Below are positions 55,307-64,000 of a stretch of 64,000 nt of DNA, piece by piece. The notes under the pieces are model-generated. The model had not been told where the DNA came from. It worked only from the letters and a program-made list of their open reading frames with translations, and did not search any database. Made by a program: the position numbers and the translations under genes. Source of the DNA: Diabrotica undecimpunctata (Eukaryota; Arthropoda; Insecta; Coleoptera; Chrysomelidae); the NCBI RefSeq assembly GCF_040954645.1, contig NC_092807.1, positions 56,709,739-56,773,738 of the forward strand, read 5' to 3'. Each line of letters starts with the position of its first letter. Positions within the stretch are counted from its first letter, which is position 1.

Positions 55307-55473
55307 ATCATTATTTTTATTTATTACAAATATGATACCCCTTCCGTTCCGATAAGATAAGGAAATTTTGACAAATCAAAATACATTAAAAATCTAAAGA
55401 CCATCAAGAAATAATAACCTTTTGTTCTATCGGAAGAGAAGATTTATCATATTTGTAATTAATAAAAATGGTG
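55307..55473. mobile_element. Small MITE-like hairpin
   Basis: The left arm (about 55307-55355, with TTACAAATATGATA) and right arm (about 55428-55473, TATCATATTTGTAA) are inverted repeats of roughly 40 bp separated by about 75 bp. No coding capacity. Target duplication not established. Confidence 0.65.
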
Positions 55474-55960
55474 TGAAGACACAAAGGTCCCTCGCCTCGC
55501 GATACGCATATGCTACTTTTTTACCCTAGCTGTAATTAATATACCATATTCAAACAGTAAGTGCTCTTCTTTGTACAGACAACATTAATGAGTTACGTCA
55601 GGTATTTTTTTGATTTTCCAATTAATTGCTTATTTATTCACAATCAAATATTGTTTTTTTTTTCGTTATTATCATTATTTTATTATCATTCTAATTATTA
55701 AACCATCGACCTCAATAATAAGTTTTATTACAATAATATTATTACAATTATTAGGGCTGCAGTCAGAGGGTTGGCCGGGATGTTAAAGAAACACTATTTT
55801 GACTTTTTGTCTAGCATTCGGAATTGTTTTATTCCTTTTTAAAGACGCTGGCGCTGTAATATAGATTTAAAAAATATGTAAATATTTACAAAATATCGTA
55901 ATTCTTCAGTGCAACTTACTAGTCGTTGAGATTATTTATAATAATCTTTGACCCTCAATA
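55474..55960. other. AT-rich stretch, no features seen
   Basis: About 490 bp, no coding region or repeat that I can support. Confidence 0.6.
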
Positions 55961-57521
55961 TTAATAACACAAACATAAAATATTGGACAACATACATTCT
56001 AAAATTTTGGTAAGAATAGTAAAACTTTATTTATTATATGACATCTTTTGATGGTGTGTTTTAACTCTGATACAAAAAGAACAGAAACAAAAAACAAAAT
56101 CAAATCAATTATCAAAAATAACAGCATTAATAATAACTGGAACATCATTTCTCCGCATACCAAGATCAGTTTATATGTTTTCATAAGAATTTTAACATTC
56201 ATATTTGACTCTAACATCTTTTTGTTCAATGGTAATTTTTTTAAACAAATCTTTGGCACTCCAATGGGCAGTAAAATATCCCCCATACTATGTAACTTTG
56301 TTTTGGATGAACTTATAACAACTTGTAAAGAAAAGATACCGTTTCACATACCTTTTATTAACCGATATGTAAATGATTTGATTTTATCGGTCCCTGAAAA
56401 CAAAGTAACTGATGTTTTAAACATCTTTAACGCCCAATGTAAGCACCTAAAGTTTACGGTTGTAGGCTGATAGTATGATTGTTTTTTGGACATGCTCATC
56501 CATCGTGGCAGTGATGGCATGCTAAGGACGGAGTCTTACGTAAGCCTTGTTTTAGTAACCTTTTCATAAATTTTCATTGTCAATATCCATCTAAGATGAA
56601 AACAAATTTGGTTTTGGCCTTAACAACTAGGGTTGCCAACTTGTCGCACATCGAGTTCAGGGAAAAGGGACTAAAAAAGTTGAGATCTATACTACTAGAG
56701 AACTCCTATCCCATAGGGTTTTTAAATAAACTCATTTTCGGTTCTCCTTTTCTTTCGCAATTTTCTGAAACACAAAATTTTCATAATAATGAGGTTCGAC
56801 AATTGACATTGACATACAACACATCAGTAATACCATCTAAAATAACTTCTGGTTCCTTACCCTATATTCCAGCTCTGACACCTAAGCTAATTAACATTTT
56901 CAAAAATGTTAATGGCATAAAAATTACAACTAGGAATGTAAAAACGATATCTAAGTTATACACAAAAACGAAGGATCCCAACACAATACAGGAGTCTTCG
57001 AATGTTGTTTATTCTATACCGTGTACCAATTGTCACAACGTATACATCGGAGAATTTCCACAGTAGGGTGATATAACATCGTAGTGACATAAAAATAAAT
57101 AAAATAAATGCATGTGCACTTACAGAACATGCATTAACTTTGAAACATTAGTTTAATTTTGAAGATTCCTGTATTTTGGCAAAAGAAAAAAACCATTCTA
57201 AACGTGTTTTCTTGGAAATGTGTTTCATAATATCTAGTACGTCTTGCATGAATAAAAAGTCTGACATAGATAAACTGAGCAACATTTACACAACAAGACA
57301 AGTTTAAAAATTGAAAATTACCCAGTGTCGGCCTCTTTGTTTTGAAAAGAAATACAATACTAAAAACACCTAATTAGATTTTAATCTTATTGTTTTTTCT
57401 TTCTGTTCTCTATGTAACAGAGTTAAAACACACAATCAAAAGATGTCATAGAATAAACAAGGTTTTACTATCCTTACTAAAATTTTAGAATGTATTTTGT
57501 CCATTATCTTATGTTTGTGTT

Positions 57522-57523
<2 letters not shown>
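55961..57523 (+). mobile_element. Second PLE family, truncated, with inverted 3' UTR ends
   Basis: A different Penelope-like family (about half the residues match the array protein). The coding part begins in the RT and ends in the GIY-YIG domain. Its 3' UTR (57384-57523) is present again in inverted orientation at the 5' side (55961-56098), about 140 bp with roughly 85-90% match. So the element is bounded by inverted copies of its own 3' end. (TA)n follows at 57524. Confidence 0.87.
56090..57305 (+). pseudogene. PLE reverse transcriptase/GIY-YIG, second family
   Basis: Starts within the RT: FDSNIFLFNGNFFKQIFG, TPMGSKISPILCNF, then the catalytic motif as YVND (about 56367), where the first of the two aspartates is asparagine. 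A stop at 56468-56470 and a shift precede 56596-57066, with RT thumb and the start of the GIY-YIG (VVYSIPCTNC, VYIGE). Another break at 57060 leaves the nuclease tail in another frame (ALTEHALTLKH, RVFLEMC) to about 57305. No functional enzyme. Confidence 0.88.

Positions 57524-57577
<54 letters not shown>
57524..57577. repeat. (TA)n microsatellite
   Basis: TA run directly after the PLE 3' end. Confidence 0.9.
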
Positions 57578-57582
<5 letters not shown>

Positions 57583-57789
57583 TAATTTTGTATATGTACC
57601 AAGGTGTAAACTTGGGTTTAAACATAATAACGAATCAAATTTATTACATAATGATGAACAAGAGATTCTGTAATAGATGCCTATCAGTTAAACGTTACCC
57701 GGTGCTGACGTATCGTCAGATTATATTCCTGTTATTGGTAAACTCAGGTTTAGATTTAAAAAGGTTAAAAGGTTATGCCTTTTAGGCAA
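57578..57789. other. Unassigned spacer
   Basis: A 65-codon frame (57588-57785) is open but resembles nothing known to me; no other feature. Confidence 0.4.
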
Positions 57790-59810
57790 AAAGAATAGTA
57801 ACAAAGAATGTGATATAAGAAGACTTTAAGATAAGGAAACAAAGGAGACAGTTAAACGGATCCTTTCAGAAAAGCTAAGTAACATGGAGCAAACATATGA
57901 TCCAGAAGAATCACTCCCGAATATATGTGCAACCTTTAACAAGATCAGAGAAGAACATCTAATCGAAAATAAAGATAATAGGCATAGTTGGATGAATGAC
58001 AATATACTGCAACTTATGAAAGAAAGAAGAAAATCAAAGAATATCAAGAGAATGTACAAAAATATTCACAGACAAATAAAAACCGAAATACGAAAGGCCA
58101 AAGAAAATTGGTTCAAAATACAGTGTGAAGAGATATAGTTGTTCGAACAAAAACACGATACATTTAATATGCATAAAAAGGTAAAACAAGCAATTGGTCT
58201 TAAAAAATCCACAACACAGCAAACTGCAAGATCAACAGGGGAACATCATCACAAGCAATCTGCATATGGACCAAATACATGCAAGAACCCTTTGATGATA
58301 ACAGGTCCGAACAACCTCTGTCCTACATATGTAATGACCACTACCAATCACATCACATGAAGTAAAAAAAGCAATATCACAACTAAAAGATGGCAAAGCT
58401 CCCGGACCTGACAATGCATATGTTGAACTGATACAGCTATTTAAAACCAACGGTACTGAACGACTACCAAAAATATTCAATGACAAATATTTAAACACAG
58501 TAATACCAAGATCATGTCTGAAGCCAACGTTTATTGCTCTACCAAAGAAAATAAAATCCTTATTCTGCAAAGATTTCCGGACCACCAGCTTAATAAGCCA
58601 CATTTTAAAGTTATTCCTAAAAATCATATATTAAAGGATATATAGACTATGCGAAGAAAAAATCAGCCGTACACAGTTTGGTTTTCGGACCGTACTGGGT
58701 ACGAGAGAGGCTCTCTTTAGCATACAACTACTATTTCAACGATGTAGAGATGGGAATTGCGATATTTATGCATGCTTCATTGATTACCATAAAGCGTTCT
58801 ATATAGTAAAACACGATAAGCTGATGGAGATATTAACAAATATTGGAATAAACAGCTTTAATCTAAGAATTATTAGCAGTCTTTACTGGAATCAAACATC
58901 GTCTATCCGTACAGTGGCAAGAGAATCCGATGATATCAATATCAAACGTGGGATCCGATAGAGATGTATACTATTACCCTTACTGTTTAACATATACTCT
59001 AAGGAAATATTTCAAGAAGCAGTAGAGGATGTTGAAGCCGGAATTCGAATTAACGGAGAATGTATCACTAACATCAGATACACGGATGAAACGGTGGTAT
59101 TTGCTGACAGTTATGAATCCCTCCAGAAGTTAATGAATAGAATCACAGAAGTGAGTCAGAGATATGGACTTTAATTGAACATTAAGAAAACAAAATGTAT
59201 AATGATCTCTAAGAAGGTAAAGCAAATTGAAATAATTAGTGTGAATGGTCAAACAATAGAAAGAGTAAAAACATACACCTATCTTGGTATGAACGTCAAT
59301 GAAAATTGGGACTGTTCCCTAGAAATAAAATGTAGAATAGAGAAAGCAAACTCTACGTTTCAAAAAATAGCTAAAGTATTCAAATGCCATAATTTCTCAG
59401 TACCTATACTATTGTACGGAGTTGTGTTGTGGAATCTCACAGACGCTACCTTCAAGAAAATTAAGGCTTTAGAAATGTTGCTTTATCATCTAATCCTGAA
59501 GATATTCTATACCGACCACGTTACTATCCAGGACGTTTTATTAAGAATGCAAAAAGGAAAAGAGTTGTTAACTACAATAAAAATAGCCAAATTAGAATAC
59601 CTCGATCACATCATGAGGAACAGCGAAAGATATATGTTACTTCAATTAATTCTAAAAGAAAAAGTAGAAGGAAAATGAGGACCAGGAAGGCGAAGGATTT
59701 CCTGGCTGAAAAATCTACGTACGTTGTTCAACACAACAACCGCAAACCTTTTTAGAGCAGCAGTTTGCAAGATACAGATTGCCATGATGATTGCCAGCAT
59801 TCGAAACGGA
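57790..59810 (+). pseudogene. RTE-like LINE ORF2, 5'-truncated
   Basis: Begins in the endonuclease-RT linker (HSWMNDNILQLMKERRKSKN, about 57984-58043), then RT motifs: KDGKAPGPDNAYVE (about 58389), ISRTQFGFRTVLG (about 58660), CFIDYHKAF (about 58767), a damaged RGIR/PLLFNIY and the catalytic box as YTDE (about 59079-59090) instead of YADD. Connection region KTYTYLGMNVNENWD (about 59269), HIMRNSERY, then GRRRISWLKNL and the end MIASIRNG, stop 59808-59810. Stops at 58138, 58358, 58633, 58959 and 59174. Its 3' end matches the fragments at 14358-14470 and 48828-48905. Confidence 0.83.
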
Positions 59811-59854
59811 TAGGCAGTACAAGAAAAAGAAGAAAAATAGGTTGTTTTTTTGTA

Positions 59855-60446
59855 ACCGTAAGGGATAAGGGTGATCCACCCCAAAATATTTTCTTTACGG
59901 TTTGAACAAAATTTTTTACTTTTATTTTTTTATAATGTGGCATTAAAAAATACATACAACCCTTAGTTTTCAACTTCTATTTTTTAATATATTTACATCA
60001 TATTGGTGTCACATAGGTAATTGCCATACTTTTCCAAAACAGCTAGACCAATTTTTATGAAATTTTATATGTATATTTGATAGGTCTGAGAAGGGCATTC
60101 GCCTAGACCTAACTTTATTTTTCAACGCCTTTTTGGTTTAAACGCAAGTGAATTTTGAAAATCAGAATATTTGTCAATTTATATGGACGAAAATTCAAAC
60201 AACAACAATCCCTAACCAATAAGAGTGATCCACCTCCACCATTTTTTATATTTTTTGTTCATTTTGTATTTTTAAATTTTGATTAGGAGTCAATAAACAA
60301 TACACACAACCATTAATGTTTACCCTATTATCGTCATCCCCTAATAGCCTTTTTTCAAACATACGATATTTGAGTATTTTTTTTTCTGTTAATTATTTAC
60401 ACATTATTGAATTCTAAGGTGGTGTGAAGCTTGCCGGGGCAGCTAG
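59855..60446 (+). mobile_element. Helitron-like 3' region
   Basis: Ends with a GC-rich hairpin (GCTTGCC-GG-GGCAGC, 60429-60443, one bulge) and CTAG at 60443-60446 followed by T, the standard Helitron 3' terminus. Upstream, CAGCTAGACCAATTTTTATG and GATAGGTCTGAGAAGG (about 60040-60100) are of the kind repeated in insect Helitrons. The GTGATCCACC block occurs twice (about 59870 and 60226). No Rep/helicase gene; the 5' end was not found. Confidence 0.62.
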
Positions 60447-60703
60447 TACACAGTGGGTCAATTTTAAAACTTACAATGGGATATATATCACGAACAAAAG
60501 CTAATATCGAAAAATACTTAAAACCGTTTCTAGAATAGTAAGGGGGAACAAAAATGACATGAAAGAGAACTCACCCCCATCAACCGCGTAAGCCATACCC
60601 ACCACAACCAAAAAAATTTTAAATTACAAATCCCTACTTGTGATACTTCGTTGAGACGACTATAAAAAATGCTATCCAATGGTATAAATAATAATTATAT
60701 GTA

Positions 60704-62071
60704 CAGGGTGAAGCAATAATTGTGAAACTATCGCTTAAATGGGAAATTTAATGAGGTTTTTGTTGATTCTGTTGATGACCCTCTATAATTATTGTTTAAT
60801 AATTATACAGGGTGTTAATAGCAGCCGGCTTACTATGACTTTTTGTATTTGTAATGCTATCTCCCGGATTATTATTTTATTGATAAGTGCCCGTCGGAAT
60901 TTTTTTTTTAAATAAAAACTTAATTTGGCGTTTTTGCAAAACAAGTTAAAAACATCGGTTTCTTTGGTTTTGTCAGATTCAATAATTTTTGGTTTATTTG
61001 AGAATTTCAAATGTCATTAGTTTTCATTATTTTTACGATCGGTATTCTCATTCAGCTGTAGTTGTTACGATGGGTTACAGTATACCTGAAGACCTGAAAA
61101 AGATTATTTTCATATTTGCCTCTCAAAACCAGTGTTATTTACAAACAACTCGAATATTTTATGAAAGGCATCCGGACAAAAATGTAAGTCACATGTACGT
61201 CCGCGATTTAGTTGAAGAGTTTAGAGAAACAGGGTTAGCTCAAAATAAAAAAAAACGGATGCCCCAAGATTACTGAATAAAGCATCCCAAATTGAGGTCC
61301 TTGGAAATTTTGCAATATAGCCTACTGCATCAATACATCAAGTATATGCAATGACAGGACTTTCACATGAGTCGTTTAGAAAAGTGTTAAAATTACATAT
61401 GTATTGTTTCTCCTGTACAAAACACAAATTTCTCAAGAACTAGGCAATGATGATCGCCTAGTCGATGAAAGAATTCGCGTGAAACCGAGAATGTTAAAAA
61501 ATATTTGTTTTACTGATGGATGTACTTTTATGCAGAATGGTAATGTAAATAAACAAAACTGTCGGTACTGGAGTGATGCGAATCTGCATCGATTCAGAGA
61601 ATATCATACTCAATATCCTGAAAAACTGAATGTTTGGGCAGGAATATTAGGCGATGCTATAATTGTTGGAATATAACAAGATGGAGCACTTCCTCACTAT
61701 GCAGCTCCAGTTAGGCACTGGTTGGATACTAATTATCCGAACAAATGGATTGGAATGAGAGGTCCTATTGAATATCACCAGACTTACCGCCACCTGACTT
61801 TTCTCTATGGGGTTACCTCAAGTCAGTTGTTTATAGAACTCAACCTGCGTCACTTGGGGAATTGCGAGAAAAAATTGCGCAAGCACGTCGCGCTATTACT
61901 AGAACAACATTTGTCAAAGTTCGTGCAGAATTTAAAAATAGGCTATATTATTGTTAAAAAAAAAACAACGAAACCCACTTTGAATATTAACTTAATTGAC
62001 ATTTTTGACAAATTTATAGTTCAACATTAACCTCATTAAATTTTCCATTTAAGAATTATTGCTTCACCCTG
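60704..62071 (+). mobile_element. Mariner-like transposon
   Basis: 1368 bp with TA on both sides (60702-60703, 62072-62073). Ends are CAGGGTGAAGCAATAATT and its exact complement; similarity of the ends continues inward (AAATTTAATGAGGTT). Contains a broken transposase and sits exactly at the centre of the foldback MITE. Confidence 0.88.
61070..62030 (+). pseudogene. Mariner-like transposase
   Basis: ATG 61070 starts a DNA-binding part (MGYSIPEDLKK, VSHMYVRDLVEEFRETG) to 61276. The catalytic part is at 61404-61676 (ICFTDGCTF with the first aspartate, LNVWAGILGDAI), stopped at 61674-61676, then QDGALPHYAAPVRHWLD (second aspartate, about 61679) and the third motif distorted at about 61775-61815. 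Two or more shifts and stops. Confidence 0.83.
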
Positions 62072-62284
62072 TACGGTGTGTAATGGTATAATTACTATTT
62101 ATACCATTGGATAGCATTTTTATAGTCTTTTTGATGATAAAGTAGGGGTTTGCAATTTAAACCTGGCCTAGATGGTTGATGGGGGTAAAACTACCAGAAC
62201 TATTCTGGAAACTGTTTCAAGCATTTTCCGATACTAGCTTTTGTTCGTGAGATATAGCCCATTGTAAATTTTAAAATTAACACA

Positions 62285-62287
<3 letters not shown>

Positions 62288-62332
<45 letters not shown>

Positions 62333-62436
62333 GGTGTTGTGAACTTTGTTTTGGATGATTTTATTTCTGACCGATCAATATTATTCGATTTTCAACTTTT
62401 TGGCAAAAATGTAACTTAAAAATAAAATTAATTTAA

Positions 62437-62486
<50 letters not shown>
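62288..62486. repeat. (TA)n runs with a possible PLE sliver between
   Basis: (TA)n at 62288-62331 and about 62442-62486. Between them, about 62336-62395 reads VNFVLDDFISDRS, like the PLE RT stretch after SPMG-LSPI; too short for certainty. Confidence 0.5.
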
Positions 62487-62490
<4 letters not shown>

Positions 62491-64000
62491 TTAAAATTAT
62501 TTTTCGACAGTACTGTTTTAAATATTGATTTATAGTATCAGCAATCGGTCTGTAGGAAATAAAACTCTATTTGTCCTGTCTCAATATTTCTATATGTCTT
62601 ATAATTAGAATAATTAATTATTATATGTAAACAAAGTGAATATTTTAATACTTACAACTATCAGAGTAAAATTAGAATAAAATTAATTCAATACTTACAA
62701 CTATAAAAATAAATTAAAATTTAAAATTAGTCAAATACAGGAATTCATTTAATTGGTGGATTATTATACTATGTTTTATAATAATTGGAGAAAGATGTGT
62801 GTAATATAACAGAAGAAGCGCCGGAACTGTGTATATAAGAAACGTTTTATTTTTTTAAGATGGTATTGATTGTAATGCCATTTTTATTTTAAATTAAATA
62901 AACAACGTTCTTTACCTAAAATATTGTTTTGAGGTTTTTGCTTTATCTCAATATTAAACCGAAAAAATACACACTAATAATACGCAAAACTCAAGTTTTA
63001 AAAGCAAAACAGGTAAAATTCGTGTTTATTGTAAAAACTAGGGCCCTTAGTGATTATTTAAAATTAGAGCTTTTCATATAATAATTTACTTAGAGTAGAG
63101 TAGAAAAGTAGTTGAAGCTTTTTTTAGTAAAAAAAATATTAAAAGATTATTTAATGGTGTTAATAAAAAGATAATATTATTAATAGTTTAGCTATTTAGG
63201 TATAAATACTTTGTTTAGATAGTTTCGCCGAATTATTTTCGACATGAAAAACAATAAACAAATAGATTTATTCTATATTATAATTACAATTAAAATAGTA
63301 ATTTAGTAACGTGTGAGATCGTAAACAGTACCAAACTTTTCCCTTTTTTTTTATTTTATCTTATACTAGTTTATTATTGTGTTTTTATTGCTTAGTTACC
63401 AACTACGTAATAGTGTATTTTATGCCCGCGCGGGGGGCATAAAGTGTACTTTATGGCCCGCACGAGCGTAAAGATAACTTATTAGAAACATCTTTATTTA
63501 ACAATATTTCAAAAACATTATTTAGAATTCACATAAAACTGGCAATTCTGAAAGGATCCGGTGATATTTAGATTATTTATTATTTGGTTAGGAATCTCAA
63601 AAATATCTCGGGCGACTTGGGGTCTGTAACATCGTCGCCCATCTAGTTAATACTCTTGGTACATAAATAACTATTATACAGGAATATTAACATACCATAA
63701 TTGATTATTGCTACGCAAGCTTATAAGCTTGCAGAACGGAAAAAAAAAGAACCGGACTAGGACTTTTGCAATTGTTTAATTTTATTTTTGATTATTGCTT
63801 GAGAAGATCTAGAGTTTTCAAGGGTAGACTGGATGACAGGAGCCTATCGCTTGCTATAATCTAGAGTATAGAAAAAACAATAACGGGAAAGTAAAAAAAC
63901 AAAAAAATGCATAAAAAATAGATAGCGACGACGCATTTTGTTCAACTTCTGTATTGCATTGTATATTTTTCCTGCTGTGCTTAAGGTTTGAAATTTCATG
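62487..64000. other. Gene-free AT-rich end with palindromes
   Basis: No coding region. Notable: a GC-rich island of overlapping dyads (63421-63472, TTTATGCCC/GGGCATAAA and CATAAAGTGTACTTTATG) and a perfect 18-bp palindrome GCAAGCTTATAAGCTTGC at 63715-63732. Confidence 0.65.

Larger units (their letters stand above)
60449..62287. mobile_element. Foldback MITE with a mariner in its loop
   Basis: Arms 60449-60701 and 62074-62287 are inverted repeats over more than 200 bp (CAATTTTAAAACTTACAATG, ATCACGAACAAAAGCTA, TGCTATCCAATGGTATAAAT). TA flanks (60447-60448, 62288-62289) suit a TA-targeting MITE. Removing the mariner (60704-62071) leaves a near-palindrome of about 470 bp. Its left edge touches the Helitron 3' end. 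Confidence 0.83.

Noticed and set aside
57588..57785. 65-codon frame between PLE and LINE
   Set aside because: No similarity to known domains and no coding context.
1..64000. CRISPR arrays, operons, riboswitches, bacterial-type genes
   Set aside because: No spaced direct repeats of CRISPR type; content is eukaryotic transposons throughout.

Overview
The window looks like insect nuclear DNA, possibly from a beetle or other large-genome arthropod. It is very AT-rich, with many (TA)n runs. It carries insect-type transposable elements from nearly every major class and no recognisable host gene, tRNA or rRNA. Almost every open frame is a piece of a transposon, most of them broken. The species cannot be named from the sequence. 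A 20-nt gypsy primer-binding site that agrees with the tRNA-Lys(CUU) 3' end as I recall it from Drosophila fits an arthropod.

Layout. 1-14357: a head-to-tail array of Penelope-like elements (PLEs: reverse transcriptase plus GIY-YIG endonuclease), with three coding copies and a terminal leader fragment. A full-length I-type LINE (1913-7639) with two intact ORFs sits in the junction of copies 1 and 2 and is flanked by a 14-bp target-site duplication. 14358-24170: LINE debris (three lineages), a foldback/MITE pair and long gene-free stretches. 24351-29268: a decayed piggyBac transposase split by a minus-strand I-type LINE (25432-29117; 15-bp duplication; RT domain deleted). 29269-31870: a pogo/Tigger-like element with repeated subterminal motifs. 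32794-35103: a Tc1/IS630-like transposon with 29-bp inverted repeats. 35105-36338: another PLE 3'-end/5'-leader junction carrying a 704-bp insertion with an 8-bp duplication. 36403-45224: a gypsy-family LTR retrotransposon with 1487-bp LTRs that look identical, preceded by a partial copy in tandem. 45376-47920: a mariner-like element with TA duplication. 47990-49372: a large inverted repeat with hammerhead-like motifs. 48828-50470: RTE-type debris. 51288-53880: a Jockey element hit by a 5'-truncated RTE-type insert (19-bp duplication). 55961-57523: a second PLE family bounded by inverted copies of its own 3' UTR. 57790-59810: an RTE-like LINE. 59855-60446: a Helitron 3' end, followed directly by a foldback MITE (60449-62287) with a mariner in its loop (60704-62071). 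The rest is AT-rich sequence with palindromes.

How it fits together. This is a nested transposon graveyard with a few young layers. The youngest are probably the I-type LINE at 1913-7639 (both ORFs open, duplication intact) and the gypsy element (apparently identical LTRs). The most informative biology is structural: PLE tandem junctions with a candidate 5'-leader intron and a recurrent hammerhead-like motif, a gag-pol -1 slippery site, and an integrase-core-less gypsy. I found no CRISPR array, operon or evidence of a new defence system.
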